Assembly (NCBI RefSeq): GCF_032854445.1 | Contig: NC_088300.1 | Location: 43,517,682-43,581,681, forward strand | DNA: 64,000 nt | Reading direction: 5' to 3' | Source of the DNA: Liolophura sinensis | Lineage: Eukaryota > Mollusca > Polyplacophora > Chitonida > Chitonidae | Part shown: one piece after another, positions 49,901 through 59,994 of the stretch | Numbering within the stretch: the first letter of the stretch is position 1 | How the letters are laid out: each line of letters begins with the position of its first letter | Position numbers and translations under genes: made by a program | Notes under the pieces: generated by a model | The model's database searches: none | The model's input: the letters and a program-made list of their open reading frames with translations, nothing else | What the model was told of the DNA's origin: nothing

Positions 49901-52640
49901 CGTTAGGCTTTATGACCTGCTTTGAAAATGTGCCCATTTTAAAGTGTGAAATAATGTATCAGTTCCGGCAAAAATGCCAGGTTTTGGTCCTTTTGCCTTC
50001 TGGTGCTGTTTGAATCGTTGTCATGTGGTTGAGGTTGAGATTTGTATTAGGCAACATGGCTAAAGTGTCAGATCAGCTTAAAGGCTGCCGGCACTGAAGC
50101 ACTATATGGGATAGCTGGTGGGTCTCTCACAACCCTTGTTTTTTCTGTTAATGTTGTTTTCACAATCGCAGTTCTTGCTCTTTCTCCGGTATATGACGTA
50201 TAGACTACTTCTTGGGCAGAAGAATTATGGCGGTATAATTTATCCACCTCGTCCACTATAAATACCTGATTGGTGTGAACATCGCCGTCTGCCAAGAGAA
50301 TTGGCCTACTGGCAGATAGCGTCGTTCATGCGTCTGTGTTACATGCATATCAGGGAATCGTTAGGGGCATTTGTATGTGGCTTGATCTTACTTTCAGCCT
50401 GGGTTCAGGATTTTGAAATGTGTTCACAACATTAATATCAATTGAAAGGCAGCTTGTGTTTTGGGTAGGTGGGGGTGGGGATGGGGTGGGTTATTGCTTT
50501 AGTCCCACTTGCATGTAACGCAGAATTGCCACAACATCTACATTTTTGTGTACAAGTAGAGCAGAATGTAGCGATGTGGGACCTATTTGTGTTAGGTTTT
50601 TTGTAACGATCTATATGTACATGACGTCTACAGGGGCGCAAAATTGACCTATGTCCCCTTTTTGACACCCTTGTGCTTCTGTGGCACCGCCTCCTGCTTT
50701 ATGGATTTTTTTTTCCATTCATTTATCCTCATTACTGGATCAGGCTAAAAAGATCAGTCAAACGCATTCTTCAAATGCGACCCCCACCCCCCACCTCCAA
50801 GACCTGGTCTCTCCGCCTTGAAAATACGGAAAATATCTGGCGATTTATTTTTCGTGCGTCAACTTCACTGTATAATTGGCTCGTATTCTGAGCACTAAAC
50901 AGAATAGAATTTACAAAATTCACAGGTTAACTTGCACTGAGATTGTGAGGTTTGCATCCGGTGTATAGTTTTGGCCTATCAAACTGATGTCCGTCCATCC
51001 GTCACACTTTTGGTTGTCAGTAACTTTAGTGTTCCTGCCCAAGTAATGCCATTTTTATTCTTTGTTTCAGCCCTGTCATGCTATGAATGTAACATGTACA
51101 TGTGTACTCGACCGAACATGAATACTGAGCAATGCAAATTAGCGAGGCAGTACAGACAAGAGACGAACTTCACAAAGCGGGACGACATCTTCAACAAGAT
51201 GGTGGGGTTGGCGGGTTGCCACGAGAAACAAGCCCAGAACTGCAAAGCTTGTGTTAAGGTTAAAACCAGTGTCCGGCGACAGCAGCCAAAGGGAGAGTAC
51301 TTATGTAAGACAGCACCCTTATATTCCCACATATAGCACTTCAGACAACATGCGACATGTCTCATACCTACGCCTAATGCTTCAAACAATAGCTTCACGC
51401 ATGTATCGATTCAGATAATTGTTTTCTCGATCACGCATCTATCATTTCAGTTAACAATGTGACCTGGGCATCTGTCACTTCATACAATTGTTCTGTTCTG
51501 GCATCTACCAATACAAAAAACCTAAACCAGGCATCTGTTCCTTCATCAATTTCATTATTGTCATTATTATTATTTGCTCCTCTATCAGTTCATATAACAG
51601 CCTGCTGACATCTATCATTTCTGGCAATTTCCTTGTTTACTCATCTGCCATTTCAGACAGCAACCTGCAGGGACCTGTCATTTCAGACAATGTCGTTATT
51701 CGCGCATTGTCGATTCAGACAACACACTGCAGGCATCTTATCACTCCAGTCCAGCTTCCTTTGATCTCATTGATTCCTTTGATAGATAGATGGGCATGCA
51801 CTGTCCATTCTCGTGTACAGATTCTAACCACTTTCCACCGAGCACTGTCTATTTTCCTTCCGACACTGTCCATTTTCCTTTGGGCTCTGTCTAGTAAATT
51901 CCCTGCTCTGTCCAGTTTTCTTTTGGTCTTCGCCCCATTTTTCTGTCCATTTTCCACCAGGTTGTGTACATTTTCCACTGGGCTATGTCCATTTATTTTC
52001 CGGCTTTGTTCAGTTTTATCCAGGTTCTGTCCAGTCTCTTCTTGTCTCTTCATGTTCCTTTACTTGTAAAACAATTAATATCCTACAGAAGCTCATGAAA
52101 CGCCACTCAGATTAATGCATTTTTCTATATATGCTCTCACTGCTTCCAGACGGGGGCTCCGTGGCTCAGTTGGTTAACGTGCTAGCGCAGCGTAATGACC
52201 CAGGAGTCTCTCACAAATGTCTCTGGCGAGGTCCAAACTGCCTCAATATAGTAATATCTCACCAATGCGGTCGCTGTGAGTTCAAGTCCAGCTCATGCTG
52301 GCTTCCTCTCCGGCCGTAAGTGGGAAGGTTTGTCAGCAACCTGTGGATGGTCGTGGGTTTCCCCCGGGCTCGGCCCGGTTTCCACCCACCATAATGCTGG
52401 CCGCCGTCGTATAAGTGAAATATTCTTGAGTACGGAGTAAAACACCAATCAATCAATCTCATTGCTTCGGCTGCACCTTGACGTCAGGATTTTTTTCAGG
52501 TACCTGGAAAGGGACGTTGGTTTACCTTCGTGTACCGTCGTATTATGAAATAAGAAATGAGTGAAGAATTTAACACCAATCAGTCAAACACAAATCAGTC
52601 AAACAAAAAATAATATTTCCACGTACACACGTTTACATGA

Positions 52641-52714
<74 letters not shown>

Positions 52715-53003
52715 AAAGTCAATACTTTTGTCTGTATATGTTCATGGAACCTCAGTTCTGTTCTAACGAACTTGTGTATGTTTACTTTCAGACGATACGG
52801 TTGTGTCGAAGGTCTGTGCCAAAGAGGAACCCCATAGCAAGAAAGACTCGTGTTCCAGAAGTGGTCCACCCCACGCCGTCCAACATGTGTGTCACTGTTT
52901 CGACGATCTATGTAACTCTGCCCTGCACATCTCCACTAGCTCTTTCCTCACACTTTTGAGTACAGTTCTGGCTCTCGGGCAGTACATGCTTTTTACTCAA
53001 TAA
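44435..53003 (+). CDS. Ly6/uPAR-type three-finger protein, GPI-anchored (Ly6-B), complete, 170 aa
   Basis: Exons 44435-44501, 51071-51304 and 52792-53003, both introns phase 1 as in Ly6-A. Exon 1 gives a signal peptide (SSLLLLASIFWITIASTS). The mature part begins ALSCYECNMYMC. It keeps the same 12 cysteines as Ly6-A: CYEC, MC, EQC, AGC, QNCKAC, KVC, DSC, HVCHC, LCN. The sequon NFT sits at the shared position. A hydrophobic end (FLTLLSTVLALGQYMLF) after the last CN predicts a GPI anchor at the cell surface. Exon 3 (VVSKVCAKEEP) is close to Ly6-A (VISKVCAQEKP), showing common descent. Intron 1 is 6.6 kb. Intron 2 carries minisatellites, a SINE and a (TA)n tract. I see no AATAAA close to the stop. 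Role unknown. Confidence 0.85.
46274..46352. repeat. (GTAT)n-rich microsatellite
   Basis: A GTGT/GTAT mixture followed by about nine clean GTAT units at the right end. Confidence 0.93.
46892..46967. repeat. (TA)n microsatellite
   Basis: About 36 TA dinucleotides with one interruption near the right end. Confidence 0.97.
47690..48060. repeat. Palindromic repeat cluster with AGAGCAGCGACGACAGTGTG motifs
   Basis: A 39-bp arm at 47811-47849 (GTACGTCTATCAC...GGTTTTACC) is the near-reverse complement of 47961-47999, with about four mismatches. Inside it, CAGCGACGAC and GTCGTCGCTG form a perfect 10-bp hairpin about 3 bp apart. The phrase GAGCAGCGACGACAGTGTGA also recurs in direct order here and again at 48370-48400. 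Confidence 0.8.
51330..51745 (+). repeat. Degenerate minisatellite in intron 2 of Ly6-B
   Basis: Recurrent CATCT(G/A)(T/C)CATTTCAGACAA-like phrases about every 45-50 bp, nine or so copies. It begins about 25 bp after exon 2. Each unit resembles a splice acceptor (TTTCAG), which is probably chance. Confidence 0.6.
51800..52050 (+). repeat. Degenerate pyrimidine-rich tandem repeat, about 25-bp unit
   Basis: Repeated CTCTGTCCATTTTCCTTTGG-like units, about ten, within intron 2 of Ly6-B. Confidence 0.65.
52145..52460 (+). repeat. SINE family 1, full-length, with a foreign 40-bp insert
   Basis: Head GGCTCCGTGGCTCAGTTGGT with an A box and GTGAGTTCAAGTCCAGC as B box, full body, and a CACCAATCAATCAATC tail. 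At 52220-52257 it carries a segment (TCTCTGGCGAGGTCCAAACT ... AGTAATAT) that elsewhere is genomic flank of the SINE copy at 53747. Confidence 0.92.
52643..52710. repeat. (TA)n microsatellite
   Basis: About 33 TA dinucleotides, 82 bp before exon 3 of Ly6-B. Confidence 0.97.
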
Positions 53004-53746
53004 CAGTCTATGTTATGAACATCACATATTTTAGGTTAACGGACATTTCTATACAGACATTCATTGCTCATTCGCGATCTATCGTGATAGTAAATAATTA
53101 ATTATCTGTACTTTTTATATTATTGTCCTTTTCTCGTATTTTTTTTTGTTTGTTTTTGTGTTTGCAAAGTGATGTAGGCCTAAAGGTTAGGTTTCGTCTG
53201 AGGATAAAAACCTACCAGTGAACCCACAAGGCAAAAAGAAGTCAATTTTTCTACAATTACGTTTATAATTCTTGGCGTTGTTCATAAGTACATTAATGCT
53301 TCAACGGTCATAGAAATATTCGGTATGCATTTATAAATTGGTTGTTTTTAAAACTTCATTAATCGTTGATGAGATCAGATAATACGTTCATATATAACTT
53401 TGTGTATACATTCTACGGTTACCTATCCTGCTAAACCTTTTAGATGTACACATATTTTGAAGGAATGAAGAAACTTTTGTTCAGGAATCTGATAAGACTC
53501 GGCACTTCCCGATAGCTCTCCGCCATTCGGTAATACATACAAAATGCCATTGCACTTGGATAGAATGGGAATTCTCTTTTGTAAATGATATTACCTTCTG
53601 TGCAGTTACAGCACTTGCGCTTTATGAAAATGGTCGAAGAAATGTATGCCTATATGTCAACCATGCTTGACGTCATTCCACAAGGTTTTGTATTTTTCTA
53701 TGGTGATGTCTCTGGCGAGGTCCAAACTGCCTCAATATAGTAATAT

Positions 53747-53957
53747 CTCACCAATGCGGTCGCTGTGAGTTCAAGTCCAGCTCATGCTGGCTTCCTCTCC
53801 GGCCGTACGTGGGAAGGTCTGCCAGCTACCTGCGGATGGTCGTGGGTTTCCCCCGGGCTGTGCCCGGCTTCCTCCCTCCATAATGCTGGCCACCGTCGTA
53901 TAAGTGAAATATTCTTGAGTACGGCGTAAAAACACAAAATCAAATCAAGTAAGTAAA
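53747..53957 (+). repeat. SINE family 1, 5'-truncated, with 15-bp target duplication
   Basis: Starts at CTCACCAATGCGGTCGCTG and runs through the whole body to GTACGGCGTAAAAACACAAA. It is flanked by TCAATATAGTAATAT at 53732-53746 and at 53958-53972, a perfect 15-bp direct repeat, which fixes the insertion limits. Confidence 0.95.
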
Positions 53958-53974
53958 TCAATATAGTAATATGC

Positions 53975-56192
53975 AAGAATTTCCTCTGACTCAGTAGTGT
54001 AGACGCCACAAGTCCATTGATGACCTTGTTCATGCACGTAGACTTCAACAAAAGCAGTATGTATACTGGCTGAATATGTGTTTAAGCAGAACAGGCATGT
54101 GTTTAATAATGAAACATGAAATAGAGAGTTTGTAATTACGTGTGCTTTGAACGTTATAATAATATTTTTTTCTTGGACGTGAGGACTAATGTCCCCTTTA
54201 TATGTTCCCAAATGCTTCCGTGTTTTAGTGAGATTAGGAGATTGTTAGCAATCCTGTGTAGTTCTTGAATATCCTAGAGACAATCAACTGAGATATCACA
54301 TTCCACTATACCTGAGTCTGATTTCAGTTTTAGTGAAATTAAATGTGCACAAATATTTTTGATAATAAAGGTATTATTTCCCGGGAAAAAATGTATTTAT
54401 TATCATGCGTGTATTTCTTATACCTATAGAGACTGGCTTGAATATTTATTGTTTAGTGCATAGGCCTACTACTCTCACAACTGATGTGGAAAATCCGACT
54501 TATTTGAAAGCTGACGACCTATGCTGGTTAGCCGTTTGCTGTCTATTTTTTTTTTTCGATTGAAATATATCATCTTTAAAGGTGGGGAAAACATAAAAAT
54601 TACGTAAAGTTCGGATGAAGTAGTGCGAAAATTTAGTTCAATATTTTTGCCATCTTTTTTTAAAGAGAAAGGAAACTTGAGAAAAAAAATTTGTATGGTG
54701 GCTGTTTAGAACCTTGTCTTTGCGTAATAATGTACGTAACACATGTTTAATGGTAATAAATATATTTACACTAGAATTTGGTATTTTCAGGTAACAAATG
54801 TGATCAACCTGAATTTTGATCATATTTTTATCTTTAATACATTTTCATAAATATAACCCTAATTCAGATTAAATGCACATGTTTCGATATAAATACCCAA
54901 TTTACATTGAGGTAAATTTATTAAATTGGCATCACATTCCTTATTTAGAACATTGTTATGCAATGAGGATTGCAATGAGGATTTCCGCTTTTCCAACTTT
55001 TCTCCTGAAAGAAAAATGTAAAAAATTTTGAATACGTCTTTCGTCTGATTTTGGCATCATTTTTATGTTTTATATTTTCTCCTTTAAATGTAAATACATC
55101 ACGAATACATCATGGCCGGGGCGAGCGCTGGCCAACGTATTGTAAACTATATTGTCAGCGTACATTTGTAAAACCTAAGTATATATGAGATGAAAGGCCA
55201 TTAGGCAGATTCATTTTTATAGAATTTTTCCAACCAAACAAAATGGATTTATAATTCTACTCTATAACTCTACTGTAGTGACCCAGAGGGTATCAGTGAC
55301 GTAACTTCCATATTTTGGCTTGAGTCCATTTTGCCAATGCATTCATAGATTTATATGCATCCGCATTTTTGAACGATGCAATCTAACAGGCGAGGTGTCT
55401 TAAATGGTAAAAATCTGATTTTAAGCCACTCGTTCCAGTGTGGCCCGAAATGGTCACCGTAAAATTAGAAGTTTCAAATGCATTTTTCTAGGTTGCAAAA
55501 ATCTAAAAACATAAATTGAACTATTTTTACAAAGAGTGTTGAAAGGTCTTCCATCTTTCTGACATTCATGATGGTGTTTTCTTTACCTTTAAAACAGCAG
55601 TTTGCAAATGACAACAAGTTTATATAAGGTATATGTCCGGTATATGTTTGGAGTTCTTAAAACATCATTGAAAAATACGTTCAATATAGGATATGGTTTT
55701 ATAATGCCACCGGCAACACTATATGGAAGGGGTGTTAGCTGAGATCGACTGCTTAGAGGTAGACGTGTTACCAGTTTTTGACAGACGTGATATTCAAAAC
55801 AACGCTCATCAGGAAGCAGATAAAGTACAAACAATGAACGGCTCATTGCCGGAAATATTTTTCACAGATATAATAGGTGAACAACCAGATAAACTGCAAG
55901 AGACCAGGTCTACTTTAGTTTTATATGGAGGAAAGTATGTCCGGAAATAAACTACGTTCAAGGGCATTAACTAACTTAATCGGAAGGAACCAACTCCTCG
56001 ACGGGCTGACAAGCCCAATACATCCGTATCTGCATGCAGAACAGCACGGTATTTCGAACAGTACCCGTCTATCTTATAATGTACGTCTGGGATATGTATA
56101 TGGTCCTATACGTTAGTTAATTGTTTGCTCCACCGGCGCACACGAAACATATCCACACTGAAAATTCCACATTTTTCAACCAGATCTCAAAT
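53975..56192. other. Intergenic between Ly6-B and Ly6-C
   Basis: AT-rich. Frames at 55723-55950 and 55925-56116 have no recognisable motif or splice support. The promoter of Ly6-C should lie near the right end; no TATA box placed. Confidence 0.45.
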
Positions 56193-58611
56193 ATGAAGTT
56201 TAACATCCAAGAAATTTCTTCGTGTTTTATCGTCTGCTTACAGATTTTTAGCGCGACAGGTAAGTCGAGATATATAACAGCATGTGCTACTAAAGTATAC
56301 TGGGTAATACTTTCAGCATATTTTGTGATATCTGTAATTTTGACAATTTAGAATTTTTGACAAAGCATTGCAATACCATGAGGTGTAAACACAAAAAGAA
56401 AAAGTCATTACTTTAACCATTTTGAAGTATGGTATAAGGAATGGAGAGGTTAGTTGGAAACAATGATGTAGTATTTAATTTCCAACTGTTAGTCAACTGT
56501 TAGAAACATTTCAAATGAAAAGAAAATCTGTTTCGGTGTAAAACTGACATTTAAAGTATTTAAATATTGCCATTCGTATTGTAGGCCCAACATATGAATA
56601 AATTACATGAAACTTTCAAACAATATTTTCATTAATCATGACTAGCGTTTTCTCATCGATGGCGGTGTTGGTGTTACCATGACGTACCTAGCCATAGTAA
56701 TCGATGGCGGTGCTCTCAATGGTGTTACCATGACGTAACTAGCCATAGTAATCGATGGCGGTGCTCTCAATGGTGTTACCATGACGTAACTAGCCATAGT
56801 AATCGATGGCGGTGCTCTCAATGGTGTTACCATGACGTAACTAGCCATACTAATTTTTCTTCCCTGGTAGTGCTATCCTCGCGGCATTGCCATGATATGA
56901 CAATAGTTATAGCGTTTTTCTCCTCCCTGACAGTGTTCTGCCCGCGATTTTAGCGATAGTAATTTCTCTTTCCTGATAGTGCTGTCCCTGTGGTGATACA
57001 ATGATATAACTATATAGCTATAGTGTTTTCTCCTCCCTGACGATGCTCTCCCCGCGGTTTTACCAAGATATAACTATAGTTATAGTTTTGTCTCCTCCCT
57101 GACAGTGTTGTCCCTGCAGTGTTACCATGACGAGTACGCACCTCCGGGGCCGCTGACTAACACCACTGAGATGGGCAACAAAGCAGATTGGGTTAAACGC
57201 TGTGGGGTGATGGACAACTGTCGCGCGTGCATGACGGTGAAAACGACGACCTCACATCATGAGATCGGAGAGGATGGAAAATGTAAGATAACAATGCTCA
57301 AAAGATAAACCTAACGTGCAAAATGATGGAGATTTTTTTCTCACCTAAAGTAACTCCGTCCAAATTGGTGTAATTCATTCCTTCCTTTATGTTGGCGATT
57401 TGTTTGGACCCGATAAGCCATTACTCAGGAAAAGGTACCTGGTGGTAACATTATAATGCAGAGGTTGACAGATCCATGACACAGCTAGAAAATTCGAGGA
57501 ATATCTGTCTTCAGAGGGAAATATTTCTTTTCCGAGAATCCAAGTGAACATATCTGACTTTCTAGGGACTACGTGAGCGAACAATAAAGGGAATTTGATT
57601 TACCTGCAGGTAATGCTCTTGAAAATGCCCTGAAGGTCGGATTCCTGTAAAAGATATTTTCGACCTATGAACCTCAGGTCGTCGTCCAGTGGTAAAGCTG
57701 CATGTCATTCCAATCGCCAGGACACCTCTTCTATAGGTGCGGATCAGTCTTGCCATGCACGTGGAATTTGTGAAACTCTGAGCTTTCGTCGTTTGAAAGG
57801 CCTCGGTGGTGATATGCATAGCACCCAAGCACTTTTTTATGAATTTGTGGTCTAAAAGAATGACATGTGTACGGCGAATGACATAAAATGACATCAAAGT
57901 TGCAAAGTTTGCCTGGTTGTGAGAGCTTTAGCTGTTGATCTTAGAAAGATGTTTTGAGGTTTGTTTGGACGGTATGATGACATAGGCTTACTACTAGAAA
58001 TTTTCTGCACCAAAAGTAATACTTTATGACATTTTTTTGTTTCTAAAATGCATTTTTAGGCGCAATTTTAGGATAGTTATCGTTCATATGTTTTATATAG
58101 TAAAGAATTTTGTTCTTTCCTTTGTTTGCCTTCACTCACTTAGAGAATCGATCATAATATTAAATGTACGAAGCAACACTTGTTAAGCTAAGAGAAAACA
58201 GAAAATGGAATCTCATTACTCTCGCGTTTTCTCGCGTTTTCTCGCCTTTTCCTTTTCTTTTAGGCCCTATCAGTTTAACTTTTTGTTCACATTTGAACTT
58301 TCACTTTTCAAATCAAGTTGTCTTTACTTGTACGATCTGAAGACAGAGAAGCCAGTGGTCACAAATATCCGTGCACGGTGATTTGTGTGCATGAATGTCT
58401 ATAAACTAATATCACTATATTATTGTTAACGTTAACCTCACAGAAGTATTTATTCTTGCTTTCAGCAACTATTGCACAGAATAAGGTCGTGTCTCGAGTC
58501 TGCGTGAAAGCGGAAAAGAAACAGATCGACGAAGGCTGCGAGAAGCTGGGTCCAAAGGGCACACATGACGTCACCATAATATGTCACTGTTTCAAGAACA
58601 AGTGTAACTGA
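56193..58611 (+). CDS. Ly6/uPAR-type protein, shortened and soluble (Ly6-C), 129 aa
   Basis: Exons 56193-56259, 57106-57282 and 58466-58611, again phase 1 at both introns. Exon 1 encodes a signal peptide (KFNIQEISSCFIVCLQIFSATG). Exon 2 is only 177 nt, against 279 and 234 in the paralogues. It reads VLSLQCYHDEYAPP ... TNTTEMG ... KRCGVMDNCRACMTVK, and its first cysteine aligns with the fourth of the paralogues. The CYEC...C block is missing. Exon 3 (KVVSRVCVKAEKKQ ... ICHCFKNKCN) stops right after the last CN, so there is no GPI tail and the product should be secreted. Nine mature cysteines remain, an odd number. The sequon NTT is kept. Exon 2 starts inside a tandem repeat. It could be a functional secreted derivative, a decaying copy, or a gene with one more exon that I missed. 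Confidence 0.72.
56650..57130 (+). repeat. Tandem repeat that includes the exon 2 acceptor of Ly6-C
   Basis: The left part has 51-bp units (CGATGGCGGTGCTCTCAATG then GTGTTACCATGACG...), three nearly identical. The right part has looser units of about 62 bp with CTCCTCCCTGACAGTG, TGTCCC(T/C)GCGGTGTTACCAT and TAACTATAGTTATAG. The last unit runs into exon 2 at 57106, where CTCCCTGACAG is the acceptor and GTGTTACCATGACGAG is coding. Confidence 0.88.
57283..58465 (+). other. Intron 2 of Ly6-C
   Basis: Donor TGTAAGAT, acceptor TGCTTTCAG. Unlike the same intron in Ly6-A and Ly6-B, it holds no minisatellite. Nothing else recognised. Confidence 0.65.
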
Positions 58612-58645
58612 TTGGAATTCATAGTTATTTTGGAAAGTTTCCAAA

Positions 58646-58651
58646 AATAAA
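58646..58651 (+). terminator. Poly(A) signal of Ly6-C
   Basis: AATAAA 35 bp after the stop codon, followed by an A-rich stretch. Confidence 0.65.
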
Positions 58652-58974
58652 GAAAAAATTATAACCTAATTAACTGTGCGTTTCTGCATCAAATATAAAC
58701 CTGTTCGAAAATGGTTGTTATTTCCAGTGTCATTTGAGATCTTTTACTTTTACTTCGAAATCGAAAATGACATACTCCTTTAAAAAACAATGGAGTTTGG
58801 ATTTCGTTAAATGATAATCGTTTTCGAACCAGTTTATATAGGCCTACGTCATATGCATGGCGTAGGCCCTATAGAGGCTACAATAAAGTGACAGAGGTCG
58901 ACAGTAAAATGTTATTTTGACGGAGATTACAAAGTATACGATTACGATGAAGATATATAATATAAGAACACATC

Positions 58975-59523
58975 CCTCTAAGGGTTGGGTATTATTAAAA
59001 CCCCTTTTTTCCAACGGACAATTTGACATGAAGCACATATGGGTCTATCCATCACCAGCCTACTATTTTATTTCATACAGGTACACGTACAGGTCCTAAA
59101 GTCCTGTTCATTCAGAAATAAAACAGGCCTTTTCCATTTAAAGAGCGACAAAACTGTTGTTGGTTTGTTTACTTTGGCTTTATGTCGTTTTTAACATTCC
59201 TCGATTAATTTAGGATAATTTAGGGCTGTTCCACATTTTGACATGACAAACCTCTAAGGGTTGGGTATCATTAAAACCCCTTTTTTCCAACGGACAATTT
59301 GACATGAAGCACATATGGGTCTATCCATTACCAGCCTACTATTTTATTTCATACAGGTACACGTACAGGTCCTAAAGTCCTGTTCATTCAGAAATAAAAC
59401 AGGCCTTTTCCATTTAAAGAGCGACAAAACTGTTGTTGGTTTGTTTACTTTGGCTTTAAGTCGTTTTTAACATTCCTCGATTAATTTAGGATAATTTAGG
59501 GCTGTTCCACATTTTGACATGAC
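58975..59523 (+). repeat. 276-bp direct tandem duplication
   Basis: Two adjacent copies, each beginning CCTCTAAGGGTTGGGTAT, offset by 276 bp and ending ACATTTTGACATGAC. I count three single-base differences over about 273 bp, so it is recent. Each copy contains GAAATAAAACAGGCC. No coding content. Confidence 0.95.
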
Positions 59524-59689
59524 TGTTGTCTCAAAGGAACATGTCACGTAATATTTAAAGACACCAGATTTGATGTTCCGTCCACCCAGTCACTTGCAGT
59601 ACACATGGGCCTCTATACGGACATTGGGCTGTACACATTGAGCGCTAGGGAAATACCACTATGAACGATTATATTTAGGGGTCTCCGTG

Positions 59690-59990
59690 CCCCAGGATGT
59701 TAGCACGCCAAAGATCAAACCCGTTCATATCAAAATGTATACTTCGCTTATAGCTCCGCTCTGACATGATAGAGCAAGGAAACAGGGCTGATTGGCACGG
59801 TGTCAGTATAATGTGACTGGGCGGGGTGTCATGTCTGCATATATGCGTTGGCGTCTTTGGCATGATAGCCTACATCAGTGGCGGCGGCACATTGGCGGCA
59901 TGAGCTCGTACTGCCACAAGAATCACTCCTCGTCGTCATATGACTGAAAAAAAGTATTAAGGATGACATAAAAACGCAGGCATACATGTG
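59690..59990 (+). repeat. SINE family 2
   Basis: Worn head (CCCCAGGATGTTAGCACGCC), then CAGTATAATGTGACTGGGCG, a TGTCATGTCTGCAT block with a small insertion, CGTACTGCCACAAGAATCAC and CATATGACTGAAAAAAAGTA. Confidence 0.78.
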
Positions 59991-59994
59991 TATG

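Larger units (their letters stand above)
44502..51070 (+). other. Intron 1 of Ly6-B
   Basis: Besides the repeats listed separately, I see no exon of another gene. A tRNA-like remnant with a B box (reverse) lies near 46549-46630. A fragment at 48550-48605 matches one at 11365-11440. At 49235-49310 and 49395-49500 are scraps like the SINE family 1 head and family 3 body. The minus-strand frame at 50068-50295 is not recognised. Confidence 0.55.

Noticed and set aside
50068-50295. Minus-strand frame with fairly protein-like composition (VDKLYRHNSS...)
   Set aside because: No convincing splice sites, start context or family resemblance; inside Ly6-B intron 1. Could be revisited with transcripts.
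55723-56116. Two overlapping frames upstream of Ly6-C
   Set aside because: No domain, no splice support, and they overlap in different phases.
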